NCBI GenBank assembly: GCA_016793635.1
Contig: JAEUMD010000024.1
Location: 29,993 to 93,992 of the forward strand
DNA: 64,000 bases
Reading direction: 5' to 3'
DNA from: Hyphomicrobiaceae bacterium
GTDB lineage: Bacteria; Pseudomonadota; Alphaproteobacteria; Rhizobiales; Hyphomicrobiaceae
Shown here: in pieces, positions 34,476 through 44,219 of the stretch
How the letters are laid out: every line of letters begins with the position of its first letter
Position numbering within the stretch: position 1 is the stretch's first letter
The notes under the pieces: generated by a model
Databases searched by the model: none
What the model was told of the DNA's origin: nothing
Seen by the model: only the letters and a program-made list of their open reading frames with translations
Position numbers and translations under genes: made by a program

Positions 34476-35701
34476 GCGAGCCACAACGCAAGAAGGGCCT
34501 GTTCTCGCGTCTGTTCGGGTCGAACCCTTCCGAGCCTGCGCAAGAGGTGGGTGATCGCCCGCTGGCGGACGACAAGCAAGGCGACGATCGCCTCGTCGGT
34601 GACACTGCCGCTGCCGGCGAATCTGCCACGGCCGAAAAAGGGGTGGTGCCCGAGGTTTCCGAGGCACCGGTCGCCCTTGCCGAGCCGGATGCGCCTGCAC
34701 CCGAAGCCGGGGTGCCTGCTGCCACGCGGGTGCCACGGGCCGAAGCTCCCGCGCCCGAGGTTCAGCCTCCTGTCAAGGAGGTGAAAACCTCGTGGCTTTC
34801 CAGGCTCAAGTCCGGCCTGACGAAGACGTCGTCGAAACTATCGTCTGGCATCACCGGGCTGTTCACGAAACGGAAGCTCGACGCTGAGACACTCGACGAC
34901 TTCGAGGATCTCTTGATTCAGGCGGATCTCGGCGTGGAAACAGCGACACGCATTATCGGCACGCTCTCGAGCGGGCGGTTCGACAAGGGCATCTCGCCCG
35001 ACGACATCCGCCGGGTGCTCGCCGACGAGGTGGAGCGCGTGCTCGAGCCCGTGGCACGTCCCCTCGTGATCGATCCGGGCCACAAGCCGCACGTGATCCT
35101 CATGGTCGGCGTCAACGGCACAGGCAAGACGACGACGATCGGTAAGCTGGCGCAGAGGTTCCTGCGCGAAGGCCGCACCGTGATGCTGGCGGCGGGTGAC
35201 ACCTTCCGCGCGGCCGCTATCGACCAGCTCAAGGTTTGGGGCGAGCGCAGCGGAACGCGGGTGGTCAGCCGCGCCGTCGGCGCCGATGCCGCCGGCCTCG
35301 CGTTCGATGCCTTGAAAGAGGCCCAGGCCGGTCGATATGACGTGCTTCTGATCGACACCGCCGGCCGGCTGGAAAACAAGGCCGCGTTGATGGAGGAGCT
35401 GGAGAAGGTGGTGCGCGTGCTGCGCAAGGTCGACCCCGCGGCCCCACACGACGTGCTCCTTGTGCTCGACGCGACCACGGGGCAGAGCGCCCTCAAGCAG
35501 GTCGAAGTGTTCAGGCAGCGCGCCGGCGTCACCGGCCTCGTGTTGACCAAACTGGACGGAACCGCGCGCGGCGGCATCATCGTCGCCATCGCCGACAAGT
35601 TCAAACTCCCGGTCCATGCCATCGGCGTCGGCGAGGGAATAGACGATATGCAACCCTTCGAGGCCGCGGCGTTCGCGCGTGCCATCGCCGACCTGCAATG
35701 A
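34472..35701 (+). CDS. ftsY: Signal recognition particle receptor FtsY
   Basis: A 409-residue GTPase that docks SRP-ribosome complexes to the membrane. It has an acidic, Pro/Ala-rich A domain (about 1-105) and a four-helix N domain. The G domain carries G-V-N-G-T-G-K-T-T-T at about 213, D-T-A-G-R near 296 and T-K-L-D near 360. It starts with GTG inside the mtaB stop codon, and its own stop overlaps the next start, so the three genes are translationally coupled. Confidence 0.96.
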   Translation: MSEPQRKKGLFSRLFGSNPSEPAQEVGDRPLADDKQGDDRLVGDTAAAGESATAEKGVVPEVSEAPVALAEPDAPAPEAGVPAATRVPRAEAPAPEVQPPVKEVKTSWLSRLKSGLTKTSSKLSSGITGLFTKRKLDAETLDDFEDLLIQADLGVETATRIIGTLSSGRFDKGISPDDIRRVLADEVERVLEPVARPLVIDPGHKPHVILMVGVNGTGKTTTIGKLAQRFLREGRTVMLAAGDTFRAAAIDQLKVWGERSGTRVVSRAVGADAAGLAFDALKEAQAGRYDVLLIDTAGRLENKAALMEELEKVVRVLRKVDPAAPHDVLLVLDATTGQSALKQVEVFRQRAGVTGLVLTKLDGTARGGIIVAIADKFKLPVHAIGVGEGIDDMQPFEAAAFARAIADLQ

Positions 35702-36492
35702 GCCTGGATGCACCCATGAACGAGAGCCGACCGTTAGCCGAGCAAGCCAAGAGCAGGCATCAAGGCCAGGAGCATGCGGGTTTGATTTCCCGCATTCGCA
35801 ATTTCTATCCCTTCAATGCCGAGCAAACCGTCAACATCGCGAGCGAGTTCGGTCCGCTCATCACGATGTTCGTGGTCAATGCCGCCTACGGTATCGCCGC
35901 CGGAACCTGGGCTTTGCTGATTACCACCGTCATTGCCATCGTCGTCATGCGCCTCGTGCTGAAGCGCCTGCCGGCGTTCCCGTTGATCGCGTCATCCGTG
36001 ACGCTCGCCTTCGGTGCGCTGACGCTCATCACTCACGATCCGATGTGGGTGCAGATCAAGGTCACGATCTTCAACGCCATGTTCGCGGGCTTCCTGTTCG
36101 TCGGCCTCTGGCTCAATCGCAACTTCTTCAAATACGTGTTCGAGAAGACCTTCCATTACACGAAGGAGGGCTGGGATCGCTTCACCTGGAGCTTCGCCTG
36201 GTTCTTCGTGCTGACGGCGGTGGCCAACGAGTTCGTCCGGCTGACCTTCAAGGACAACCAGATGTACAATCTGTTCGGCTACCAGATGGATGGGGTCAAC
36301 GTCTGGATCCTGTTCAAGATCGCCATCATCATGCCGGCTTCGGGCATCTACGCTTGGCTCTTGACGCGGCTGATGCACAAGTATCGCATCACCGAGGAGG
36401 AGGCGCTGCGCGCCGACGCCCTCGCGCTCGCCATCGCGACACGCCCGACAAGCCATCTCGCCGACGAGCCGCCTCACAAGCCCCACCACTAA
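35698..36492 (+). CDS. yciB: Inner membrane septation protein A (YciB/IspZ)
   Basis: A 264-residue protein with a 40-residue charged lead, then five to six membrane segments. The family segments E-F-G-P-L-I-T-M-F-V-V-N and A-W-F-F-V-L-T-A-V-A-N-E-F-V are clear. YciB proteins help keep cell-envelope integrity at septation. The ATG at 35698 overlaps the ftsY stop; an alternative ATG at 35716 would lose six residues. A second copy follows. Confidence 0.88.
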   Translation: MSLDAPMNESRPLAEQAKSRHQGQEHAGLISRIRNFYPFNAEQTVNIASEFGPLITMFVVNAAYGIAAGTWALLITTVIAIVVMRLVLKRLPAFPLIASSVTLAFGALTLITHDPMWVQIKVTIFNAMFAGFLFVGLWLNRNFFKYVFEKTFHYTKEGWDRFTWSFAWFFVLTAVANEFVRLTFKDNQMYNLFGYQMDGVNVWILFKIAIIMPASGIYAWLLTRLMHKYRITEEEALRADALALAIATRPTSHLADEPPHKPHH

Positions 36493-36563
36493 CTGGGCGT
36501 GGTCCCGGCGCACATGGGCGACAGCGGTCGAATGCACCAATTCAATTGAGGCGAGCGGCGACG

Positions 36564-37184
36564 ATGAGCAGTGAGGACAACACCGGTGGCGCAAAGCCCG
36601 AGACGGCGGGGCGCCAGGTCCTGAAGCTTGCTCTCGAGATGGGCCCGCTGGTCATCTTCTTTCTCACCAACTCGTCCTACGGCATCTTCGACGCCACGCG
36701 GGCCTTCATGGTCGCGACCGTGATCGCGCTCATTGCCTCGCGGTTGCTGCTCGGCCGCATCGCGGTGATGCCGCTGGTGACGGCAGTGTTCGTCATCGTC
36801 TTCGGCGGGTTGACCATCTGGCTGCAGGACGATCATTTCATCAAGTTGAAGCCGACCATCGTCAACGGGCTGTTCGCCGCCATCCTGCTCGGCGGCGCCG
36901 CGCTCGGCCACTCACTCCTGCGTCACGTTTTCGGCGACGTTTTCCATCTCACCGCCGAGGGCTGGCGGCAGCTCACCATCCGCTGGGGCCTCTTTTTCGT
37001 CGCCCTGGCAGTAATGAACGAGGTCGTTTGGCGGAATTTCTCGACCGACGGCTGGGTTGCGTTCAAGACGTTCGGCATCATGCCGCTGACCATGGTTTTT
37101 GCGATCGCCCAGGTCGGGGTTCTGAAAAAGCACGATTTATCTGGAAATATTGCAGGGTCTGGCTCGCAAGAGGGCGATGAGTAG
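36564..37184 (+). CDS. Second YciB/IspZ-type septation protein
   Basis: A 206-residue paralogue of the preceding gene. The family segments are L-E-M-G-P-L-V-I-F-F-L-T-N and W-G-L-F-F-V-A-L-A-V-M-N-E-V-V-W. It is closer than the first copy to the usual length of about 180-200 residues. It starts 71 bases after the first copy. Either this or the upstream copy may be the canonical YciB; the pair suggests divided roles. Confidence 0.88.
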   Translation: MSSEDNTGGAKPETAGRQVLKLALEMGPLVIFFLTNSSYGIFDATRAFMVATVIALIASRLLLGRIAVMPLVTAVFVIVFGGLTIWLQDDHFIKLKPTIVNGLFAAILLGGAALGHSLLRHVFGDVFHLTAEGWRQLTIRWGLFFVALAVMNEVVWRNFSTDGWVAFKTFGIMPLTMVFAIAQVGVLKKHDLSGNIAGSGSQEGDE

Positions 37185-37363
37185 CTATACAGATCATTCG
37201 CATTCGAAAAATCCGCACAGCACCGGAATTACTCTTTTCTCTAAACAATTGGGTAATTAATCGTAAGATTTGCTCTGGACGCGCACCGCTCAATCGTATT
37301 TCCTCAACATTGACGATAGGTGTTCAGTGGCCCATTGCATGGCCAGCGATCGATCGGAATATT

Positions 37364-37864
37364 ATGAAAGGCTCGAAACTCAGGAAGGCGTCCAAAGCCG
37401 CCGCCCACGGTGTGGAGGCGTCGGCGCTTGAGGAATCGCCAATTCACCTTCTGCACCGCGCTGGGCAGTTCGCGGGCGACATTTTCCAAAGCAAGATGGG
37501 CGAGAGCGACCTCACTCCCCGGCAATACGCTGTGTTATTGACGGTCGCCGGTAACGAGGGTCTCAGCCAGACCCAGCTCGTCGATAAGACGGGCATCGAC
37601 CGCTCGACGCTGGCGGACATCGTGCGCCGCATGCTCAAGAAGGGCCTGCTCCAGCGCCGCCGCACCCGCGAGGATGCGCGTGCCTATGCGGTGAAGCTAA
37701 CCGAGGACGGCTGGCGGCTGCTCAAGGCCGTGGAGCCGATCGCTCGTGATGTCGATGCGGCGATCATCGCGACGCTGTCGGGCGAGGATCGCGAGCGTTT
37801 CATGGGCCTGCTCAACACCATCGTGCTGCAGCTTGGACAGATGTCGCCCAAGGAAGCCGGTTGA
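37364..37864 (+). CDS. MarR-family transcriptional regulator
   Basis: A 166-residue protein with the MarR winged helix. T-P-R-Q-Y-A-V-L-L-T-V begins the domain near residue 48, L-V-D-K-T-G-I-D-R-S-T-L-A-D-I-V is the recognition helix, and R-R-R-T-R-E-D-A-R-A-Y is the wing. The ATG at 37364 is preferred over an upstream GTG-type frame. No target genes are evident; the intergenic stretches on both sides may hold its operator. Confidence 0.88.
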   Translation: MKGSKLRKASKAAAHGVEASALEESPIHLLHRAGQFAGDIFQSKMGESDLTPRQYAVLLTVAGNEGLSQTQLVDKTGIDRSTLADIVRRMLKKGLLQRRRTREDARAYAVKLTEDGWRLLKAVEPIARDVDAAIIATLSGEDRERFMGLLNTIVLQLGQMSPKEAG

Positions 37865-38535
37865 TCCGCGGAAGTGTGATCGGTCGGTAAGGAAGCGGTG
37901 CGCGCTTCCATCGGAAGGCGACGGCGCTCCAGGGCGGTGACCCGGCAAGCCGGTCGTGACCGATCCAGCGGAGTTTCATGCCCGCGGATGGCATCGCTGC
38001 CATCCGTAGAAGTAGTTCCCGGCCGCGCATTCACGCGCGGTGTCTCCGCCCATGATGGGCGGCGCCGGCCATGATGGTCAGGCGGGGCAATGCTCCCCGC
38101 ATTCGCGTGCTTGCCCGCTGGAGTGGCATCGACCCGACGGCGCGGAATTCACAGGCCATCACGCTCCATAATTGTGCGGGAAATACAAAAACTTAGGGCT
38201 GATCCAAGCTGCTGGTCCAAGCTTCTGGTGACGCGGCGATCACCGCCATTAAAACGCAAGCCGGCCCGTGACCAGAGGCGTCACGCCTGCGGAGCTAGCC
38301 GGGCGTTCGTGCCCCGCCCGTCCCCACATCCTCCACCGTCCCTCCACACCCCCCTGGACCCAGCAACTCGAATCAGCGGACGTTCGGTTCAAGGTCAACG
38401 GCATCGGCTCCCGATGCGCTGCGACCCAAGTTCGCCGCGAATCAGTGTCACCAGTCGCGGCTCGTTAATCTCTCGCCTGTTGTTGCGTCGTGTCGCGTTC
38501 ACCCTCTGTAGTCTTGAACCGGGATCCGACGCTCC
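37865..38535. other. Intergenic region with several perfect hairpins
   Basis: About 670 bases with no gene I can support. Between 37985 and 38100 there are four hairpins in a row: CGGATGGCA/TGCCATCCG with a four-base loop (37985-38006), CCGCGC/GCGCGG (38023-38040), CCGCCCA/TGGGCGG (38046-38062) and GCGGGG/CCCCGC (38082-38100). The motif CATGATGG occurs twice (38051, 38070). A structured RNA is possible. Open frames across it lack ribosome sites. Confidence 0.5.
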
Positions 38536-39060
38536 ATGGCCATCTCGTCCATCGTCCAGCCGCTGCTGCAAGTCGCGCTCTTCCAGGGCCTCACCGACAC
38601 CCAACTCAACGAGATCGCGCGGCGTGCGGAGAGGATCGTTTTCAAGCCGGGCGACACCATCGCCATGTTCGATAAGCCGGCAGCGGGCGCCATCCTGCTC
38701 GTCTCGGGTGAGGCCCGCCGCGTCGCAGGGCCGGGCGTCGCCAGCGTGGAATCGCTGCCGCCCGGCACCCTGATCGGCGAGATGGGGATGCTCGTGGAGA
38801 CCAGTTCGTCCTCGACGGTGGTGGCTGCAACCTCGGTGCGGGCGTTGCGCTTTTCGCGTGAGGAGATGCTCGAGCAGATGGCGGCTGATCCGGCCCTCGC
38901 CGAGCACTTCATCTCGCGTATCACCGCGCGCCTGCACGACGTCGCGTCCGAGATGCGTGCGATCGACGATGGGTTCGGGCATATCCAGGCGGATGGGGGG
39001 CGGGCAGTGCCCGCCGCTCGTGTCGGCATGCGGCCGGACGAATCGGCGCGGTTGCACTGA
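38536..39060 (+). CDS. Cyclic-nucleotide-binding domain protein without HTH
   Basis: A 174-residue protein with a cNMP/Crp-type beta barrel: L-F-Q-G-L-T-D-T-Q-L at the start, F-K-P-G-D-T-I near 37, and the P-G-T-L-I-G-E-M-G-M-L phosphate-binding-like loop near 78. No DNA-binding helix-turn-helix follows. It probably senses a nucleotide or acts as a partner protein. The family is common in Hyphomicrobiales but of unknown job. Confidence 0.8.
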   Translation: MAISSIVQPLLQVALFQGLTDTQLNEIARRAERIVFKPGDTIAMFDKPAAGAILLVSGEARRVAGPGVASVESLPPGTLIGEMGMLVETSSSSTVVAATSVRALRFSREEMLEQMAADPALAEHFISRITARLHDVASEMRAIDDGFGHIQADGGRAVPAARVGMRPDESARLH

Positions 39061-39077
39061 GGCGCCCGCGATTTCTC

Positions 39078-39938
39078 TCAGATCAGACGCAAGCCGCGGA
39101 AGCTCGAATGGCCGTCGCGGCCGACGATGATGTGGTCGTGAACCACGACGCCCAGCGGCCGCGCCGCCTCGACGATCAGCTTGGTCATGTCGATGTCGGC
39201 GCGCGAGGGGGTGGTATCTCCCGACGGGTGGTTGTGCACCAGGATAATCGCCGACGCCGAAAGTTCGAGCGCCCGCTTCACCACCTCGCGAACGTAGACA
39301 GGCGTGTGGTCGACCGTGCCATGCCCTTGAACCTCGTCTGAAATCAGCCGATTCTTTTTGTCGAGGAACAGAATGCGGAAGATCTCCCGTTTCTCGTACC
39401 CTTGCGCGGCACGCAGATAAGCGAGCACCTGCTGCCAGGAAGAGAGCGCCGGTTTTTCCATCACCTCGGATTTCATCAACCGCAGAGCCGCTGCCCGGAC
39501 GAGCTTTAGCTCCGCGACGACGGCGTCGCCGGTTCCCCTCACCTCCTTCAATCTTTCGGGCGGCGCGCTGATGACCTCGGCGAACGAGCCGAATCGCGCG
39601 ATCAGACGCTTCGCGAGATCCTTGGTGTCGCGGCGGGGAATGGCACGGAACAGCACCATCTCGAGAAGCTCGTAGTCGGGCATTGCGTCGGCACCGCCCT
39701 TCGCGAAGCGCTCGCGCAAGCGTTCGCGGTGACCGGTGTGCAGAGGCAGCGCGTTATCCGCCGGGGCGGTCTGCTCACGCCGCGCGACCGGCCCGGGCGC
39801 CTCGAGGAACGAACCTTGACGTTCCGCAGGCGTTGCCATGGGGTGGGTCAGCAGGTCCGGGATGTCGGCGGCTGTCGCGTCGGCCCGGCCGGAGCCCGCT
39901 GCGCGCCCGCCTGCAATCTTGCCGCGTCCGGACGCCAT
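39078..39938 (-). CDS. radC: RadC-family JAMM protein
   Basis: A 286-residue protein. The N-terminal half has a helix-hairpin-helix-like region (Y-E-L-L-E-M-V-L-F). The C-terminal JAB/MPN domain carries the metal motif H-N-H-P-S-G-D and the preceding Glu in the D-E-V-Q-G-H-G-T region. RadC was named for repair but its true role is not settled. The first 40 residues (Ala/Gly-rich) may be extra; an in-frame ATG about 33 codons in is an alternative start. Map ends 16 bases before it. Confidence 0.9.
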   Translation of the reverse strand: MASGRGKIAGGRAAGSGRADATAADIPDLLTHPMATPAERQGSFLEAPGPVARREQTAPADNALPLHTGHRERLRERFAKGGADAMPDYELLEMVLFRAIPRRDTKDLAKRLIARFGSFAEVISAPPERLKEVRGTGDAVVAELKLVRAAALRLMKSEVMEKPALSSWQQVLAYLRAAQGYEKREIFRILFLDKKNRLISDEVQGHGTVDHTPVYVREVVKRALELSASAIILVHNHPSGDTTPSRADIDMTKLIVEAARPLGVVVHDHIIVGRDGHSSFRGLRLI

Positions 39939-39954
39939 CCCCGCGCCTCCACCG

Positions 39955-40827
39955 TCAGGACAAGTTCGGCGCCGGCACCATCGCCGAGAGATCGTAGGGC
40001 GGCTTGTTCAGGCCGGCCGGCGACAGGGTGAAGATCTCGCAGCCATCCTCCGTCACGCCAACGGTGTGCTCGAACTGGGCAGACAGCTCGCGGTCGCGCG
40101 TGACCGCCGTCCACCCGTCGGGCAGCACCTTCACATGCGGCCGGCCGAGGTTGATCATCGGCTCGACGGTGAAGAGCATGCCGGGCCGCAGCAACGCGCC
40201 TTCGCCCTCCTCGCCGTAATGGAGAATATTCGGCCGGTCGTGGAACAGGCGACCGAGACCGTGTCCGCAGAAATCCCGCACGACGCCGCAGCGCTCCGCC
40301 TCCGCGTATTTCTGAATGGCCGCGCCGATGTGTCCCGTCGTGTTGCCGGGCTTGATCGCCGCGATGCCGCGCATCAGCGCCTCGTACGTGACTTCGAGCA
40401 GGCGCTCGGCGCGACGCGTAATTTGACCGACGGGATACATCCGGCTGGTATCACCGTGCCATCCGTCGACGATCAGCGTCACGTCGATGTTGACGATGTC
40501 GCCTTCTTTCAACGGTTTCGGCCCTGGAATTCCGTGGCAGACGACATGATTGACGGACGTGCAAATGGAACGCGGGAAACCGCGATAATTGAGCGGGGCT
40601 GGTATTGCGTTGTTCGCAAGTGCGAAATCTAGAACGAGATCGTCGAGAAAATCAGTCCTTACGCCAGGACGCACATGCGGCGTGAGCATGTCCAGTGCTG
40701 CCGCGGCAAGCTGCCCCGCCCTGCGCATTCCGGCGAATGCATCGGCCCCGTGCAGTTTGACGCCGTTCTCACGGCCGAATTCATTTCCGATTTCGAGTTT
40801 CGTCATTTGATCCAGAAAACCAGTCAA
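39955..40827 (-). CDS. map: Methionine aminopeptidase type I
   Basis: A 290-residue metallopeptidase removing initiator methionine. The metal ligands lie in N-I-D-V-T (first Asp), D-T-S-R-M, G-H-G-L-G-R (His), T-V-E-P (Glu) and Q-F-E-H-T (Glu). The family segment [17 protein letters not shown] is complete. Another ATG at 40806 gives a product seven residues shorter, closer to the usual start. It sits 16 bases upstream of radC, probably one operon. Confidence 0.95.
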   Translation of the reverse strand: MTGFLDQMTKLEIGNEFGRENGVKLHGADAFAGMRRAGQLAAAALDMLTPHVRPGVRTDFLDDLVLDFALANNAIPAPLNYRGFPRSICTSVNHVVCHGIPGPKPLKEGDIVNIDVTLIVDGWHGDTSRMYPVGQITRRAERLLEVTYEALMRGIAAIKPGNTTGHIGAAIQKYAEAERCGVVRDFCGHGLGRLFHDRPNILHYGEEGEGALLRPGMLFTVEPMINLGRPHVKVLPDGWTAVTRDRELSAQFEHTVGVTEDGCEIFTLSPAGLNKPPYDLSAMVPAPNLS

Positions 40828-40927
40828 TAGGGTTTCTCTAACGTTTCGACTGTAGGAATATGGGACGAATGCCAGAACTGCAACGGAATGCGCAAATACA
40901 TCCGTGTAGTGCCCAAGGAGCCGTCAC

Positions 40928-42238
40928 ATGTCCCCCAATCAACGTCGTTCCAGGTTGCCGGGGCGCTTTGCGCCGGCCCTGCCCCCCTCATGCCTTTTCG
41001 CCATCGCCGCCGCTATGGGCGTCGGGTTGCCACTTTTCACTGTATCACCCGCATCGGCCAACCCGCACGTTGCCGTGCTTCCGACCACGAGCGTCGAAGA
41101 CGTGATGCGTATGCGCGACGCTTGGGGCGTCGCGCCCTCGACGGCAGGGGCTACACGGCCGTCCCCCGCGCTCGTCGCAGACAGCGGCTATGCCGTGTTG
41201 CCGACCACGAGTGTCGGCGAACTCATCAAGCTTCGCGAAACCTGGGGCAAAGCCGGCCCCGTCGCGCAGGCGGCAAACGGTCACGCCGTTCTCCCGACCA
41301 CCAGTGTCGCCGATCTCGTCAAGATGCGCGAGGCGTGGGGCGCTGGCAAGCCGGTCGACACCGTCATTCCGCCGCTCGCCACGGGCACTTACTCGCCGCT
41401 GCCGCAAGATAAGTTCGAGTTGCCCGAGGGACCGGCGGGACCGCCGGTGGTCCATGCCCTCGTACCGACGCCTGTCCCGCAGATGGAACCGGTCCCCCAG
41501 AAGGTCATCGACGGTGCCATGAAGGCTTTGCTCGCCGAACGCTCGAGCTGGGGCCCCGCACCGGCAAGAAAGACTACGGGCGCTCCTGGAGCCTACGCGA
41601 GCCTGCCGACGACCAGCGTCGCCGACGTGGTGCGGATGCGTGAGGCTTGGGGCAGTGCGCCGTCGCGCGTTCCGGTCAAGGCCACGGCAAGTGCCGCCGA
41701 ACCCGCCGCGGAGAAAGCGAGAGGGTCAGGTGGTGAGAAATCCCTCGGCGATGCGCTGAGCAAGCTGCTGGCTGAACGCGCGAGCTGGGGTAAGGCGCCA
41801 TCCCGCGTTCGCTCCGCCGCGGCGCCTGCCGCTACTGCCGTGGTCGCACCGACCGCCGCCGTCTCGACCGATGTCGGAAGCTGCGAAACGCGCTTGCGCA
41901 ATGTGGCGATGAGTGGGGCCATCCTGTTCGACTCGCGCAGCTCCGATCTCGATTCGCGCAGCAACGTCACGCTCGACGCGCTGGCCGAAGTCGCCAAAGC
42001 CTGCACGAAGGGCCGCATCCGCGTCGGCGGTCATACCGACAGCACCGGGCGGGCCGCGAACAACAAGGCGCTGTCGTCGCGCCGTGCGGCAGCGGTGGCG
42101 GACTATCTCGCGAAGGCGGGGATTCCCAAGGACCGCATCGTCGCAATCGGCTTCGGCGAGGAGAGCCCGCTGGTTTCGAACAGCACGCCCGAGGGCCGCG
42201 CCAAGAACCGCCGCATCGAGTTCACGCTGATCGACTGA
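40928..42238 (+). CDS. OmpA-family protein with LPTTSV-MREAWG repeats
   Basis: A 436-residue exported protein. A signal peptide spans about 1-44. Four copies of a repeat then appear near residues 50, 90, 121 and 224, each L-P-T-T-S-V, five or six residues, M/L-R-E/D-x-W-G. Two shorter related units, L-A-E-R-x-S-W-G, are near 200 and 280. The C-terminal 115 residues are an OmpA-like peptidoglycan-binding domain with F-D-S-R-S-S-D-L, G-H-T-D-S-T-G and N-R-R-I-E-F. The protein probably ties an outer structure to peptidoglycan through OmpA. I do not know the repeat. It ends before a strong terminator. Confidence 0.75.
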   Translation: MSPNQRRSRLPGRFAPALPPSCLFAIAAAMGVGLPLFTVSPASANPHVAVLPTTSVEDVMRMRDAWGVAPSTAGATRPSPALVADSGYAVLPTTSVGELIKLRETWGKAGPVAQAANGHAVLPTTSVADLVKMREAWGAGKPVDTVIPPLATGTYSPLPQDKFELPEGPAGPPVVHALVPTPVPQMEPVPQKVIDGAMKALLAERSSWGPAPARKTTGAPGAYASLPTTSVADVVRMREAWGSAPSRVPVKATASAAEPAAEKARGSGGEKSLGDALSKLLAERASWGKAPSRVRSAAAPAATAVVAPTAAVSTDVGSCETRLRNVAMSGAILFDSRSSDLDSRSNVTLDALAEVAKACTKGRIRVGGHTDSTGRAANNKALSSRRAAAVADYLAKAGIPKDRIVAIGFGEESPLVSNSTPEGRAKNRRIEFTLID

Positions 42239-42268
42239 CGCCGCCGGAACTATCGCTGTTACGCGAAG

Positions 42269-42304
42269 CACCGCGCCCGCATTGGGCGCGGTGTTTTCGT
42301 TTTC
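42269..42304 (+). terminator. Strong intrinsic terminator after the OmpA-like gene
   Basis: CACCGCGCCC and GGGCGCGGTG form a perfect 10-bp stem with a five-base loop, followed by TTTTCGTTTT. It lies 30 bases after the stop codon and just before the stop of the convergent patatin gene. Confidence 0.85.
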
Positions 42305-44219
42305 ATCCGTCAACAGCCGTGACGGCGTTACGCGTGCGGTCCAGCATGACGTCGTCGAGCCAAGATCGCATCGCGGAACCGTCACGCTGAAGCTCTCGCC
42401 GGGCCCAGTCGCACGACAGCTCGACCAGTTCGCTGTGGCGATGCCAGTCGAGAAAGCTCATGTCGTCCGGCACCGGCGGCACCATCAGCAGGTCTTCGTC
42501 GGTCAGGTGCCGTTTGAAATCCTGCCGATTGGCCATCAGGCTCCGCATCAGGACCGTCATCAGGCCGGGAGCGTCGGGCAGCGACTTGCGTGCGAACGGA
42601 TTGACGCTGCGAGCGATGAGGTCGCCGCGGGAGGGAATTGCGTCATACGACACGTCGAAGCGCTCCAGATCCGGCACCGCAAAGCTCATCACCACATTGG
42701 GCCCACTCTTGAGCTCGTGCATCGCCTTGATCGGCACGTTGTCGAGCAGGCAGCCATCAACCAGCATGTCGCCCTCGCTAGTGTAGTACGGCGGCAGCAG
42801 CACCGGGATCGAACTCGAGGCGCGCACCGCCGACCAAAGGCTGCCCGTGCGATGGCAGCTCAGATTGTAGCGCGACAGGTTGGTGGAGACGGCGAAGAAC
42901 GGCAGCCAAAGGTCCTCGATGTCGCCGCCGTAGTAGGTTGCGAGCTGCTCGTCGAAGCGCTTGTGATCGATCAGGCTGTAGCGTGGCCATGTCAGCCGGC
43001 GCATCGCGCGCCGCGTGACGAACATGTGGTGCACGGCGGCGTCGACTTCTCGCGGTGTGCGGCCGAGCGCGAACGCCGCCGTCATGGCGCTGCCGCCCGA
43101 CGTACCTCCCATCATATCGAAGGTGACGCCGGCTTCGTCGAGCGCCTGGTAGAGGCCGACCTGCGCCGTGCAAAGGGCCCCGCCTCCACAGGCGATGAGG
43201 CCGATGGCCGTGCCCTTGATGAAGCGTGCGAGACGCGCGAGATCGCCCGCGGTGTCGAGAGCGACGTGATGATGCATGGCGACACTGCGCCCGGCGAGCC
43301 AGCGGCGCGTGCCGGTGATCGTGTGGCGCGTCGGATGAAGCAGGACGAGTCGGCGCGAGCCTGTCGGCATCAGCTCGGCGGCGCGCAGCTCGAGCGGCGA
43401 GAGGCGCGGGTCGCCGGCATGCATGCCGACCTCCAACACGATGTCCGCTTGCCGGATGGCCTTGTCGGACCACGAGTCGAGGTCGTCGTTCGCCAGATAC
43501 ACGACGAAATCGGACTGGCGCTCGAGGTCGTTGAAGGCGGCGGTCGCCGCGGGAGAATCGAACGACGAGCCGGGTGGCAGCAGACCCCGTGCCCGCGCGT
43601 GATCGATCACCTGCACGCGGCGGCCGCGCACCTTGCGCGGCTGCGAGGCGCGCGAGAGCGTCTCGGCGAGGGCGACGACGAATGGCAGCGGTACGGGTGC
43701 CATCCCGGCTCGCACCACTGCAATCGTGCGCGGCCTCGGATCGGGTGGGGCGGGCCGCGCCACGTTGAACTCAGCAAGGCGCCGCGCCAGCGCGGTCGTG
43801 ACGACGCGCCAGAGTGCCGGGCTTCGCGCGACGAGGCTGTCGAAATCGGCCCGCTCCAGGCGCAGCACCAAACCGTCCCGCAGCGCAGTAACCGTCGCCG
43901 TGCGGCAGCCGCCCGAAAGAAAGGCGATCTCGCCGATCGGCTGGCCGGGGCCTATCTCACAGATGGCGTTCGGGCGGCCCTCGAGACTGACGGAGAACCG
44001 TCCCGACACGACGATGAACATGGAGTGCGCGGCGTCTCCCTGGCGCACGAGCACCTCGCCGCGCCGAACCGGAATGGCGGAAAGCTCGGCGGCGAGCGAG
44101 GTTCGCTGCTCCGGCGACAACCCCTCGAATATCTCCAGTCCTTCGAGCAGCCGCTCGCGGCCCTCTCCCTGCGGGCTGGTACTGGGCGTCACGTCTGTCG
44201 GCCGGACTTCCGCTGTCAT
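42303..44219 (-). CDS. Patatin-like phospholipase with N-terminal cNMP-binding domain
   Basis: About 638 residues. The N-terminal domain (20-140) is a cyclic-nucleotide barrel with P-V-R-R-G-E-V-L-V-R-Q-G-D and P-G-Q-P-I-G-E-I-A-F. The C-terminal patatin domain has the oxyanion segment G-G-G-A, the nucleophile elbow G-T-S-G-G with Ser near 373, and the partner D-G (Asp near 482). This is the layout of neuropathy-target-esterase-like lysophospholipases. ATG 44219 follows GAGG at proper spacing, whereas the in-frame ATG at 44261 has none. It would hydrolyse membrane lysophospholipids, perhaps under nucleotide control. Confidence 0.88.
   Translation of the reverse strand: MTAEVRPTDVTPSTSPQGEGRERLLEGLEIFEGLSPEQRTSLAAELSAIPVRRGEVLVRQGDAAHSMFIVVSGRFSVSLEGRPNAICEIGPGQPIGEIAFLSGGCRTATVTALRDGLVLRLERADFDSLVARSPALWRVVTTALARRLAEFNVARPAPPDPRPRTIAVVRAGMAPVPLPFVVALAETLSRASQPRKVRGRRVQVIDHARARGLLPPGSSFDSPAATAAFNDLERQSDFVVYLANDDLDSWSDKAIRQADIVLEVGMHAGDPRLSPLELRAAELMPTGSRRLVLLHPTRHTITGTRRWLAGRSVAMHHHVALDTAGDLARLARFIKGTAIGLIACGGGALCTAQVGLYQALDEAGVTFDMMGGTSGGSAMTAAFALGRTPREVDAAVHHMFVTRRAMRRLTWPRYSLIDHKRFDEQLATYYGGDIEDLWLPFFAVSTNLSRYNLSCHRTGSLWSAVRASSSIPVLLPPYYTSEGDMLVDGCLLDNVPIKAMHELKSGPNVVMSFAVPDLERFDVSYDAIPSRGDLIARSVNPFARKSLPDAPGLMTVLMRSLMANRQDFKRHLTDEDLLMVPPVPDDMSFLDWHRHSELVELSCDWARRELQRDGSAMRSWLDDVMLDRTRNAVTAVDG

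Noticed and set aside
38090-38773. A 227-residue open frame upstream of the cNMP-binding gene
   Set aside because: Low-complexity Arg/Ser/Pro composition, no ribosome site, and it runs out of frame into the real gene at 38536.
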